Positions 10,501 through 21,885 of a DNA stretch of 22,532 bases are shown here, one piece after another. Numbering within the stretch: the stretch's first letter is position 1; each line of letters opens with the position of its first letter. Location: contig CAJVPJ010000530.1 in NCBI GenBank assembly GCA_910592205.1, positions 1 through 22,532 on the forward strand, written 5' to 3'. This DNA is from Paraglomus occultum. Lineage: Eukaryota > Glomeromycota > Glomeromycetes > Paraglomerales > Paraglomeraceae. Made by a program: the position numbers and the translations under genes. The notes under the pieces were generated by a model, which was not told where the DNA came from, did not search any database, and saw nothing but the letters and a program-made list of their open reading frames with translations.

Positions 10501-10621
10501 TAACTGTAAGTAATTGACGTGTGCACGATGACCTATATAAATATTGGTATGAGCAGCTATAACAACGATTACGCCTAATACGCATCAAAAGTAATCACTA
10601 ACAAAGTATCACATCCCTTCA

Positions 10622-11984
10622 TCAAAACCCATTTAATTTATTGAAACCCAATATCGATGGGAATGCACTACCGATTTTCCTTTCGCCGTTTCTGAAAATA
10701 TCGTACACTTTTATATTAACTCTAATATCCTCAATGGAGAATTCGGTATCTTCTCTTCCAAGATAGAAAAGAAGTGTGTACAAGGCAAATTCAAATTCAG
10801 GAGATGTACCGATAAAGGATGTGGAAAACGGCTTGGGAGCACCCTTGAAACTGAATCTCATTTTTATCACGTGTTCATGTCCAGAAGACTACGAAAAAAG
10901 CACATAACATCTATTAATAAATTGTGTGCTGTTTTTGTTTAACAAGATCAAAAATTTCTGCTGGCGACTTCAGCCAAGTTACCTCAGAGTGATGCTCCCC
11001 CCTTTCATGTATGGTACCCTCGTATTTCATAGTCCCATTCTGTTCACAAACATAGAAATTAATCCAATTGTGGAAAGCTAAATCGAGATGGTCAGTCATG
11101 TGTTAGGATCGAGAATTAAAAAAACGGAATAGGCCGAAATTGTTGGAATGCAATCAGCACGGTTTTTACCTTTTGCCTGGTGATGGTCAATCTCTCCCAA
11201 AAATACATGCTCGAAAGCGCTCGAATCACCTCCTGCCCCGGCTCTTCTGTACATTTCAAACCACACATCATCCAGCAATCGTGCAAACGCTTTACGATCT
11301 GCCGGAACTTTGCCTTTCTGAACAAGATACTAAGGAACGATAAGAATTTAGTCTCACATAATCGTGTAACAAAGTTTAGTTATTGTTTGGTATCACAAAA
11401 ACTCATTGGTCAAATCCGTTTCGCTTTAATGTATCATTTTGGGTTAACACTTCGTGCTTAACGATGTCTCATTCGTTCTTTGATAAATAAAACTTTCAAA
11501 CATCAATTACCTTATGGACATAAAGCATAGGAAGTGTATTCATGACCTCCTTAATGAAAAGAGCATTCTCACGCAACTCGTTAGCATCAACCTTTTCGCG
11601 AATCCCTACTTGTGGAATGTAATTATCAAGAAGATCCTTGAAAGCCTTGTACGTAGGAAGATTAAAGACGTTTTCGTCAACATAAGTGAACAGTCTCCGA
11701 GACTCGCGTGCTGATAGGTATAATAAGATTAGGTCCAAGAATGTAACAACTAAAGCGCAAGTCATAGTGAGAAAAACTTACAAGTGCCGACATTGATTTT
11801 GTACTTTCAAAAGAAATTCATCATGCTTAGTAAAACGATTCTTTTCTTTCGATCATGTCAATACTATCAAGATACTCACATGTTCTCCAGCTGTCAATCT
11901 GTTAGTATCTAGTTGCCATAAACGAGTGAGGGCAAGCTCAACGTTTTGTAGCTCGTCAAAAGTCGGTACAGCAATAGCAGGCAT
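10622..11984 (-). CDS. EndoU/XendoU-family endoribonuclease
   Basis: Six exons (11984-11880, 11803-11782, 11710-11511, 11329-11170, 11077-10983, 10888-10622) join in phase to 282 residues, essentially the bare EndoU domain. Family landmarks in order: LWQLDTNRLTAGEHYKINV, then LFTYVDE, RENALFIKEVMNT, YLVQKGKVPAD and WFEMYRR. The active-site motifs follow: DSSAFEHVFLGE with H150, and AFHNWINFY with H165, at the 15-residue spacing of the animal enzymes. Then comes FSFKGAPKPFSTSFIGTSPE, which carries the catalytic-lysine region (K209/K213), and finally RIGSA-like KIGSAFPSIL. EndoU enzymes cut RNA at uridines, leaving 2',3'-cyclic phosphates. There is no signal peptide, so it should be intracellular, unlike many animal homologues. 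All three catalytic positions look intact. The 22-nt exon 2 is needed to restore YKINV. Confidence 0.93.
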
Positions 11985-13637
11985 GATTGCTCTTGTCTCC
12001 CTTTCCTCCTCATTCTTAGCTCGTATATAATATTCGATTGGTTTCACACTTAGATCAACAGTTTCCTCTTAATGGCAAGAGATCTAAGCCACACTCAAGC
12101 ACAACAATGGACAAGGATGCATATTTGTTACCATTAATAGATAGCTTCAATACCACGATCTGCTCACGCTCACCAACGTTTATACCAATTACTAAATAAA
12201 GAACACTTGTTATACTTGTTATTCACTTGTGTCACTGTTAAAATGAAATGCAGGATTATTCGACCGTGAAATAGTATGCAGGAGTTAGTATTGTACGAAA
12301 CAGATTAACCAAACGTAATCTTCAGTTGTGCGTGGCTGATGTCGTATAAGACCTGAACCCTAATATAGTAAAGCGAATCAGATTAAATGTTTAAGAGTCA
12401 ATGAATCATTCACTGTTCAAGGGACTTGTTTATTACGCCACAACTATAAAAATTGCTAATTTGGAGCCAAAAGCTTCCCATTGAAGCAAATTCCGGTTAT
12501 CGACATGTATGGATACATGTATGTAAGACGAAGGCTTCAATTCAGGGGATATCGGAAAATATGAGAACAATATAATAATAACGGAAAAGACGACGTGTGA
12601 TATGTTACAATATTAATACAATACTAATTAACATCTTTCAAATCCATTGTAACTCAACCGTTCAAAACATAAACTTGTCGAAAAAAAAAGCAATACAATA
12701 TTTAAGATATTGTTATCCGATAGATTGTTATTAATTATAAAAGCCTTTTTATGATCATGGCCGGAATACGAGCTACATATACCCAACCAGTACATTTAAT
12801 GCTTATCGGACGCGTTGGACAGTGTGTTCAGTTTAACTGGGTAATATTCTCTTTAAACGCGCAATTGTTTATACATCTGATCCTAAAATTGGCTATAATA
12901 TAGTTCGGACCCGTGATACTGTAGCTGCGCTAGTCATTAACGGATGCTGCCAGATAGATGGCTTTCTGAGACGCCTAAACACAGTTTGATCACTTCCTTC
13001 AGCACCTAGAGTTGAACTACAAGTGGCAATTAATTCGACGCGTTTTTCAAAGAATTTTCTTATGGCTCATTGGAAACAAAAGAAATTCCGGCCGGCTGTC
13101 CTATTGATAGAATTGCCTCAATTCCGTAGACAATCCAATCAACATTATAAGACAAACTTTATTCTACCTTGTATTATTCTCTAAACATCTTTACAAAAAA
13201 TCAGTACTCGACTATTGCAACATGATGTATAAATAGATTGTTGTTTAACTGTGACAACATTCTAAAGGGCAAAAAGGCCCTTGGTTCTTTTTGGAATAAT
13301 CATATTATTTTTTTACGTGCATTCGTTCCAATTAACGCAGCGACATTATGGTCATTGAATTGGTTTGCCACTCTTTGGTATAAATATTAGATTGTTAAAT
13401 TCCGTGAGGCAGGAACAGACACTCTGTTGCTTCTTTATACCGTTATTTCTCTGATTAGACATTTAAATGATAATATACGTAAATTGCCTAAAACTTTCGC
13501 CCGTGTCAAAAAATGGTTTGATTGCCTGATCACAACAAGTAATTACAATGTTCCCAATATTCGAAGTTTCAGTAAAATTCAACCAGTAATTAACCGCAAC
13601 TGAGCTTGATTGTCTTTATTGACAGTCTTTCTAAATA
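11985..13637. other. 1.65-kb interval without an assignable gene
   Basis: It lies between the EndoU start and the PRMT5 stop codon, AT-rich overall. The only coding-like patch is at 12751-13066. There a plus-strand frame (12751-12903, 50 codons) and a minus-strand frame (13066-12893, 57 codons, no ATG) adjoin. Neither matches a family I know. A short perfect hairpin (arms aagggc/gccctt) sits at 13265-13282. The patch may be a remnant of a mobile element or of a lost gene; nothing proves it. Confidence 0.4.
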
Positions 13638-16635
13638 TCAACATCCAATCCAATAAGATCTTCCATTTTGGTTATGTATGACAGATACATTAATTGGAAC
13701 ATTTTCATGTATCGTTGAAATACTGCAATCAACAGCCCATTCGTACCAAACTTTCGACTGACTCGTGAGGCGCCAGAAGTGTGCTTCAACACACGTTTCC
13801 CGCGGTAAATAGATTGGTTCCTTTGTCAAAAAAACAGAAATTGTCAAATTAAAGTCATACGCATTAGATCTTCTAATTGATCATAACTCACCTTCAATGG
13901 AAAAAATATCGGAAACCAACTGAACATTCCCGTAGAATGCCTCTCAGGATGTATACTCATTTCAACATCTTTGTACAATACGCAGTCAAAATAGCCGGCG
14001 AACCCATGTAATATGCCATTTTCCGCCAAATCAAAGGTAACTTTTGAATATCGCACATTATGATAATTTGTTATCGGATTACCTATAGAACACCAGGAAC
14101 CTATTATCATCACAGGAAGAACAACGCGTATTCTCTTGCCGTTTGATTAACTGACCTTGCTCGTCGACAGTCATTAATCGGTTAGGATGTTCAAAGGTCC
14201 AAACTGACTTTGGTGAAGCAAGTTGAGCACATGCTTGAAACATGACGACATATGGCATTTCCAAATCTCTGTGCACAGCGGCTTCTGAAAACAGCTTTGC
14301 CGAAGATAAAGGTGCTATATATGCTGTGTACGAGCTAGGTATTGAAATCCCGTTGGCTGCAATTAACAATTGTAGAGAAATAAATTAGTTATTCGACATC
14401 GAATGTTTCATGCGTAGAACCAATTTTAAAATCATATATAAAAGCTTACGCTTTAAAAATTTCTGTGCGCCATCTAAGCATTCTGGAGATAATTCATTGT
14501 CACCAAATGAGCCCAAAAGTTCGCTTACAAGAATATCGGCCTCAAAAGAATAAACATAATAAATAAGCATCTCGCGTATTCGCCAGTTTCTTAAAAGTAC
14601 GAATTAATACGAGAGAGACTTGTTACTTTTTCAGGAGCATTCCAGCGTCGTATGTCTGAGAAGGCTATTGTCACATTATCATCCCATACTTGTGCCTTCA
14701 TATTCTGCAAACTTATTGTATTGACACCAAATTTTTATCAATAAACAAACCGTCATCTGACTCTCATACGTATTAATTATCAATTACGCACGTTACAAAC
14801 GCATTAGGGTTCTTCTCAACTGCATATACGCGAACCTTTCTGTTTGCTTTTTCGGCAGCTTTAAGACTTCGAGTCACTAGTGGACCTCGACCAGCACCAG
14901 CTACTACAATCACTCTGAATAAAGGTGTTAATTACTCTTCTTGTACGCAAGTACGAATGGCGCATGGGTGAAATAAACATACGTAATTTCGTCAGAGTCT
15001 GGAGGCACACGATCAAGTAATGCGCGATATACAGCCTATATTCGTAAGCAGCTTAAAATGTTAACACATTGCTTACTATTATTGACTAAAATACATTATT
15101 ATATACCTGTTCATATAATATGTATTTTACACGGTCTTTTTCAAATGTCTCATAAATCGAATATTCAAGATTGTCCATGAGCGGCTAGGAAAGCATAATA
15201 ATGTTAACTTTGGAAAATTAATTAATGGAAACACGTGAAGTTTTCGGATAGCACTAACTTGTAACGGAGATTGAAGAAAATCCTGATATCCACTAGCAAA
15301 TTTTTCCCTTTCATTTAATTCTGGACCAGTTCTATTCATATATCGCAGATATTGCATATATATACCCACGGAGCTGTCGTTCTCTTCGCGTTCAGTTTTG
15401 CTGTCGCGTATCACGAAATTTATTCCCAACTGAAAAATTACAATTTGATGAGTGTGTTCACAATTTATGGGTAACGTGCTCAACTGCCCAATTTTCAAAA
15501 CCTTTCCTACCTTCAAAAAAGAACGAACAAGACTCTGATGTTTCTTACTCAACACTGGATATCCTTTGTTATTAATTAAGAATATATCGGTGGGAATTAT
15601 AATCGCTCTGATCGGTTCTGCAATCCATCTCTCAAGAACCTTCTCACTTGGCAAGTCAGCGGTGATGTACAAGGCTGATGTGAATTTCCGTTAATATTTA
15701 TGTTCCATACAATATCAGTTTAGCACTGGTATCTCTCACCTATTCCAAGTCTTGTATCATGACTGCAAAGAGTTCTAAACTTGGTCCATCGTTCCCAACT
15801 ACCTGTCTCCTTCTTACGCGGTTCATCACTATCGAGAGTTAATGGCAACTGTATCCATACCTACAAAGTTAGCTAAATGTTATATGACGTGAATACCTTA
15901 TTATACACAATATAAACTTACGCTCACCCGCAAGTTATGATAAACAAACAAATAAACCAAGACTAACACTTGAATGTCCTGTTCCGTTAATTATCGAACA
16001 CACAGTTCGCGCATAATTGCAAAATTCGGACTTGGGAGGATGAATCATAACAGTTCCAATGCCTAGATAGATGGCCCAGGCGAATTCTTGTCTCAATGCC
16101 TTCAAGTTTTTGTATGCGCGACATGCAAATAATAAGTTAAACAGTTTACATTCTGATATCCGAATTATGACAACCCACAACATTGTACCTACAATTTCTG
16201 AATTGGTTCGAATTCGCGAATCAGTCGAGTCCAGATCTATCCACGGAGATGTAAGCCCCACGGCTACTTCCAAGGACTCTATTGGGAGATAATGATGGTT
16301 TAAAAAGATGTTTGTCCTATAAATGACGCTTAATGTTGCGTATGAACATTCGTTTAAGTACCAGCGCTTTGCAAACATAATTCTTCTCTTGAAAATGGAA
16401 TCCCAGCCCTCCACTCTTCCATGTTTCTCAAAAATACTTGCTTCGTCTCTTCGTCTTCTGGTGTAGATTCAAAAAGGACTCGACTGAAGGACGAACGCGA
16501 GATAGGAAGAATTATAAACTCATAACCAATGTTTCGAATGTTAGGTATTATATGATTGACTTTGGGATCCTCATGCGCGCCCCAGTAGCCAACCGCCACG
16601 TTCTGTTGAAAAGACGCATCATTCGAGTCTGACAT
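13638..16635 (-). CDS. PRMT5: Type II protein arginine methyltransferase PRMT5 (Hsl7/Skb1)
   Basis: Fourteen exons join in phase to 650 residues: 16635-16362, 16278-16193, 16099-15968, 15860-15740, 15674-15511, 15429-15259, 15184-15107, 15035-14983, 14914-14792, 14711-14627, 14540-14450, 14356-14156, 14082-13892, 13820-13638. The length fits human PRMT5 (637). The N-terminal TIM barrel starts [11 protein letters not shown] and includes SPWIDLDS and [17 protein letters not shown]. The SAM-binding loop is VVAGAGRGP (about 365-371). The double-E loop is [11 protein letters not shown], with E436 and E445. F303 in [14 protein letters not shown] corresponds to the Phe that directs symmetric dimethylation. 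The C-terminal barrel has [25 protein letters not shown] and ends GRSYWIGC. It should methylate Sm proteins, histones and other substrates. A second in-frame ATG 33 nt upstream (16668) is possible. It faces SPT3 head to head. Confidence 0.96.
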
Positions 16636-16734
16636 TTTGGCGGAAAAAAAAATCGAGCGATTTGACATTTTATTATTATAAGAAATTTTTACAAAATAGC
16701 TAAGCCACCAGATTTGTTGCAGATCATTTTATTC

Positions 16735-16786
<52 letters not shown>

Positions 16787-16862
16787 CGTTATGCTTAAGT
16801 TTCGAATTTAAATGGTTTAGATTACAATAAGAATAATTGAACGGATAAACCAAGACTACATC
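16636..16862. promoter_or_regulatory. 227-bp bidirectional promoter of PRMT5 and SPT3
   Basis: The start codons of two divergent genes lie only 227 bp apart, so their promoters must overlap. The centre is dominated by a TTA microsatellite (16735-16786). The bidirectional role is inferred from geometry. Confidence 0.6.
16735..16786. repeat. (TTA)n microsatellite, about 17 perfect units
   Basis: An uninterrupted 52-bp run of TTA (AAT on the other strand) lies between the PRMT5 and SPT3 start codons. Length polymorphism is expected for such a run and would alter promoter spacing. Confidence 0.97.
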
Positions 16863-18143
16863 ATGAGTCAGAAAACTGTAGCAGAGAAAAAACCCGCAGT
16901 GGTAAGGATGCAATTGGCGATCAACGAGGTTTCACTATTATACATTCGCTTTACACATATGCTAACAACGTAGGAGAAGGAAAAGTCAAAGTATCGTTAC
17001 TCTTCAGAAATACAACAAATGATGTTTGTCTTTGGTGAAGTTGCCGAGCCTTTGCAGGAGACTATCATGCTTGTGGAAGACATTGTTCGAGCACAAGTAA
17101 TAGAAATCGTAAGTTGTTCTCGTATATTCATTCTTGTTTTCTATCCGATTCCATAAAATCCAACTAACTACATGCCGTATGTTTGAATAGATCATTCAAG
17201 CAGCAGCCCAAGCCCAGAAACGTGGTTCGCGATACATGACTTCAGAGGATCTTATCTTTCTAATTCGTCACGATCGCGCTAAAGTAAATCGATTGAGAAC
17301 TTATTTAAGTTGGAAGGACGTACGCAAGAATGCAAAGGACACAGGAGGAAATGATGGTGCAGAAGAGATTTTAGAAGAACCAACCGCAGGTTTGCAGGAC
17401 TTTTTCTGCAAGAAAATTTTATGCTCAGTTTGGAAAACGAACTGATCGAAATAGCCAATTAATAATGATGTCAATCGTTTTTCAGCCAAGGCCAGAAAAA
17501 TGAAAATAAAGCTTTCGTGGGAACTCGTTAATTCCTTCTCGGAATACTTGAATGCCGATTCCGACGAGGAAGGTGATGAGGAAGTTGAAGCATACAACGA
17601 CTCTATACAGAGACTAAAGGTATATCAACTCTGTAACATGCATGTTCTTGACAACTTGTTAACAGTTCAATCCCATCTTGCAAATAGGACGCAGATGACA
17701 TTACACGGGCAATGACACGCGAAGAATATGTTCATTATTCAGAGTGTCGTCAGGCCTCCTTCACGTATCGCAAAGCCAAACGCTTTCGTGAATGGGCCAA
17801 CATGTCTACTTACATAGATATGAAACCCAATGATGACATTGTCGATATTCTCGGATTCCTTACTTTTGAAATGGTGAGCAAATTGACGGAAACGGCTCTA
17901 CGAGTGAAAACGGATCTAGACTCGAAAGACAACAAGCCAAAAACTAAAAGTCTGGGTCGCGCAAGAATGAATAAGATAGACGGTGAAAAGTCAGAATGTT
18001 ACTTGTTCTCTGCACCCCCATTGGACCAAACACCTCTGGAACCGTTTCATATACATGAAGCCTTTAGGAGGTTGCAACGATCCCCACAACCAATCAAAAA
18101 CTTTCGCGGAGGTCTCGCGAGAACACGAATATCTTTGATTTGA
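16863..18143 (+). CDS. SPT3: SAGA complex histone-fold subunit Spt3
   Basis: Five exons (16863-16901, 16974-17108, 17191-17389, 17486-17619, 17688-18143) give 320 residues, close to yeast Spt3 (337). The N-terminal histone fold starts YRYSSEIQQMMFVFGEV and continues RGSRYMTSEDLIFLIRHDR and LRTYLSWKDVRKNAKD, as in Spt3/SUPT3H and related to TAF13. A variable acidic linker leads to KIKLSWELVNSFSEYL and DSIQRLKDADDITRAMT, then REEYVHYSECRQASFTYRKA and WANMSTYIDMKPNDDIVDI. The second histone fold is TAF11-like and ends PLEPFHIHEAFRRL with a basic tail. Spt3 helps SAGA deliver TBP to promoters. The exon 3 donor (gtttgc) is atypical but is the only one that restores phase and the conserved linker. 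Confidence 0.95.
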
Positions 18144-18377
18144 TTTGTATTAATTTAATTGTAATGATATATTGTAAGTAGTTTCGCTATAGATAATTGT
18201 ATGCGTAGTAAAAATGCGAGTTGAATGTTTTATTGTCTTGATAATATATCTCTGCCCTACTCAAGTTCCAGATGTAGACATTTCTTATAAATTGGAAACA
18301 CGATGTTATTTATTATTTTGGGATCCTTCCAACAAAAACACGTAATGAACGTGCAGACTATACGTCATTAAACAAAA

Positions 18378-19950
18378 CTACTGAGATTTTGCTGCTGCTG
18401 CCTCACGCTCACGCTTTCTTAGGGCACGTTTCCTTATATCAATATGGGATTCTTCAAAAAAGAAACAGAGTTAGACATTGCTGTAGAAGACAAGCCTGAA
18501 CGTAGAAATCGGAAATAAGACACTACCTAAGTTACGAGCTTCCCACCAGCTCCACGAGAATGTATTGGCAATCAGCCAGTTAGCTAATCCGTGAGAAGGA
18601 TAAGCGGCGGAGGTGTATGGATACTCTGACCCACAAGGGACTCCAATTTTAGATAAAACAGCTCGAACAAATGGCTTTGGATACGGTGTGAGGAAATTTG
18701 ATCGTCGAATTTTTGACATGCCGGTAACCTAAAAACAGACCAAAGATCAGACTTGCAATAATTTACAAATGTGCGGCACGTAATGTTGCACTTACAACAA
18801 AGTAAGTATTGACATTCTGCACCGTTATGCCTTTGGGTTTGAGCTCAGCACCCAGGGCTTGTGACCATGTACTCAGGAAAGCTTTTGATCCGGAATAAAC
18901 GGACAGGTATGGTGTAGGAACATAACCTGCAAAGGAGCCAATGTTCAAAATAAGACCGCGATGTCTTCAGAAAGGGGGAGAAAAATCAGATTTCTTCAGA
19001 TTCGTGTGCGATATAAAAGAACGTACAGCCAGTTAATTACTAGTAAACAATCCTACTTGGCCGCCATAACATATACAACCATCTTGGTGATGCGAAGAGT
19101 GCCTGCAATGTTCACTTCGACAATGTTGTTAATAAGCTCTTCAGATTCCATAATAAAGGGGGTAGGAATTTCGTGATTAGTGGCGACATTGTTTATTAAA
19201 ACTCCAATATCAAGCCGGCTGATGACTTCTTTCAGCTTTTCATAATCTTGTAAATCCCCTTTCGTAAAGTCCATAGCATATACTTGGGTTTGAACACCAT
19301 ACTTGCCCTCTGTGAAAGTATAGTTAATTGTCTATTTAGTATCGCATAAGTAACCAGTATATTCAAAGATTATAGATTCACATATACCGACCTATCTCGT
19401 TTGCCAAGATTTCCAGCTTGGAACGAGTACGGGAGATAAGAAGGATGTTAAACTTAGCCGCGGCAAGCTGGTACGCGAATTCTTTTCCAATACCGTCAGA
19501 GGCGCCGGTGATAACTGACGATGACAACATTGAGTTATGGTTGCTTATTATCCACTAATCGGAGAACGATGAGGTCATTCTTACCGGCCCATGCTCCTTT
19601 TCCAGCACCAAATTGTTGCAACTGTATCCGGCAGGCCAATAAGGCATGTTAGCTTTATCTTTATTGCTCAACGTACAGCAACCATTCATTGTAATGACTT
19701 ACACTCTTTCCAGATCTAACATAAAGGTCGACTAAAAGGTTCAAAAAACTTAGCGTTTTGTTCGCAATGAACAACGCCCCGACAACGGAGAAGAGACCAA
19801 CTAGTACTGTCGCAAGCTTGTTTTCTAATTCAAATAGCGAATGCAAGTATATTGCACCCAGTTATCTTCAACGCGCATTCTTCTCAAAAAGTCATGATGA
19901 AAATTTAGATTATTACCGTTAAGAATTGCAGCAACCTCGTTCGAGAGCAT
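18378..19950 (-). CDS. IFA38: Very-long-chain 3-oxoacyl-CoA reductase (Ifa38/KAR)
   Basis: Eight exons (19950-19917, 19824-19703, 19621-19585, 19514-19392, 19309-19057, 18964-18796, 18728-18527, 18451-18378) give 337 residues, against 347 in yeast. An N-terminal hydrophobic anchor (about residues 15-40) precedes the SDR Rossmann fold: TGASDGIG at 67-74, LINNVA at 143-148, catalytic S200 in NIGSFAG and the Y213-x3-K217 pair in [15 protein letters not shown] after the active site is a hallmark of this family, and the basic C-terminus is [11 protein letters not shown]. The enzyme performs the first reduction of the ER fatty-acid elongation cycle, using NADPH. Exon 1 has only 34 coding bases but supplies the only good ATG. 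The exon 5 donor (gtagga) was chosen because it keeps phase with exon 6. Part of exon 5 is repeated exactly, inverted, at the right window edge. Confidence 0.95.
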
Positions 19951-20209
19951 CGTGATAATATATGGCTAACGTGGAATAACTTTGTTCTAATAAATAAATT
20001 CATCTCATCGAGTTTATTGCATGTGAACAGAAGATGCAAGATTTTTTTGGGGATAATTTTAAATGCACGTGTCAAAATAGGGATCGTCATCCGACATGCA
20101 GAAATAGCTGGGGTTCCCATTCCGGAACGTTTATTTATTTGTCTGACATTCTTTCTGATATTATTTCTTCTAACTAAAACCAAAAAAATTTTGCATGGCA
20201 ATCGCCAGC

Positions 20210-21647
20210 TCATAGAAATGTCGGTTCAGATCCGGTAAGCAATCTATAAGCCTCTACGTATTTCTCCGCAGTTTTTTGTACTATATCTTCGGGCAACTCA
20301 ATGCTAGTCTTCTTGTCGTAATTTATGCTCAACAGGTAATTGCGAACAAACTGTTTATCAATGCTGAATGCAAATAACTGTTAGCTTTACAATATAAAGA
20401 GGAACGTGATTAAATAAACGAGTGTATTTAAATAGTTACCTCTCCTGAGCAATACCGACTCGATAATTTGCAGAAGACCAAAATCGGGAGGAATCTGGGA
20501 TCGGGATTAGTTGGTATCAATCAGCCAACATTCTTATGATACGTTCCGAGAGAGAATAAACATGTACCTGGTGTCAAAACTTCATCAACGAGAATGACAT
20601 TGCCTTCTTTGTCCTTTCCAAACTCAAATTTCGTATCTGCGATAATTATACCTTTCTTCAATGCGTAATCCGATGCCTGTAATATTCCATCAGAGATAAG
20701 GCAATCAACGTAATCATTTTTCGCCTTTAAATTCGCAATGTCAAGACACTATACCTTACTATATAACTCAACTGCTGTTTTTGATATTATTTCCGCGTAA
20801 TTATCACCAACGATCTCCTTGGCTATACGAAATTTTGATTCATTATTTAACCGCAAACTGAACAAACCAATATCAAAATATATATCCAATTTTACCTTTG
20901 TCTGGATGGATATTTTCGTCTAACAAAATCAAACAAACGATAAGCTGACACTTTCGGAAAAACAAGATCAAATGCAAGTAAAACAGCTTATTTTACCATG
21001 TTGTCCAATTTCTGCTTTGGTGCTCGGGGTGTACAGTGGCGCGTCAAACTTCTGGCTCTCCTGAAGTCCATCGGGAAGCTGTATGCCACAGACTGTCTTT
21101 GTCTTCTTATATTCTGCCCATGCCGATCCTGGAAATGAATGACACGATTGACATCGAACATTTAATGCATATGCCAGACTGATCGATTTGAATAATGCGG
21201 GAAACGCACTAACCAGTGATGTATCCACGTACGATAGCTTCAATCGGAAATACTTGCAAGCTGCGAACGAGTAAAGATCTGTGCTCTAGTTGATCTTTGT
21301 ATTTCTGTACTTTCTCAGGCATTTGTGAGAATTCAGAACAAATAAGGTGGTTCGGGATGACGTCTCCCAAATAATCAAACCAGAATTTACTGATTTGCGT
21401 CAAAATCTTGCCCTTTCCAGGGACACCCTACAAGATACAATACTAGCAGCTACGGACATCAACTGCTTCGAAAAAAAAACATTTTACATGAAAAGAATGT
21501 TCTTACATTTTTCATTATGACATCAAAAGCACTAAGCCTGTCAGTAGTAACTAGCAAAAGTGAAGACTCGTCAACGCGATAAATATCTCGAACTTTACCG
21601 CGCGTAACGAGCTCCAAGTCTGGACAGTTTGTGTAAAGAAGAGTCAT
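20210..21647 (-). CDS. ADE1: Phosphoribosylaminoimidazole-succinocarboxamide (SAICAR) synthase Ade1
   Basis: Eight exons (21647-21507, 21427-21214, 21128-20997, 20919-20896, 20822-20755, 20676-20568, 20494-20440, 20363-20210) give 298 residues, close to yeast Ade1 (306). The order is that of the family: [57 protein letters not shown], the substrate motif [27 protein letters not shown] and [14 protein letters not shown], ending in a helix with [12 protein letters not shown]. It joins aspartate to CAIR using ATP in de novo purine synthesis, in the cytosol. It is a stand-alone SAICAR synthase, as in fungi, not fused to an AIR carboxylase as in animals. Exon 4 is only 24 nt. It lies upstream of the ketoacyl reductase on the same strand, 259 bp apart, with no functional link apparent. 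Confidence 0.97.
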
Positions 21648-21885
21648 GGTTTTAGAAAGAGTTATCAAGGCAAAAAATTTTCAACGAGACACGGTGATTA
21701 TCAACAGATAACCGAATCATAATCAGTGATTTTAACCGCAAAAGTGGCTGGCGGTAGCACAAACACGTTCCCTTGAGATATGGTATCCAGCCCGTTTCGC
21801 AATAGAGGCACATCTAATCAACACTGCTTATGTGATAACAGCGAAATAAATGCGCTTATTTTGATCCGATTTTGAATCGGGCTGA

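Noticed and set aside
13265-13282. Perfect hairpin aagggc/gccctt resembling a bacterial terminator
   Set aside because: The window is eukaryotic with spliced genes, and the arms are only 6 bp. Chance is the simplest explanation.
15127-15672. A 181-codon uninterrupted minus-strand frame as one exon
   Set aside because: It runs through PRMT5 introns. Splicing at 15511, 15429 and 15259 restores the conserved sequence, while the read-through parts match nothing in the family.
16689-16913. Minus-strand frame with a long poly-asparagine run
   Set aside because: The Asn run is just the TTA microsatellite read in antisense across the PRMT5/SPT3 promoter and SPT3 exon 1.
19905-20238. Open frames on both strands between IFA38 and ADE1
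   Set aside because: They overlap the firmly placed first exon of IFA38 or the last exon of ADE1, have no family features, and fit a short intergenic gap.
21865-21879. Palindrome ccgatt-ttg-aatcgg upstream of the decayed frame
   Set aside because: Short and single; no second copy or known element connects to it, so no function is claimed.
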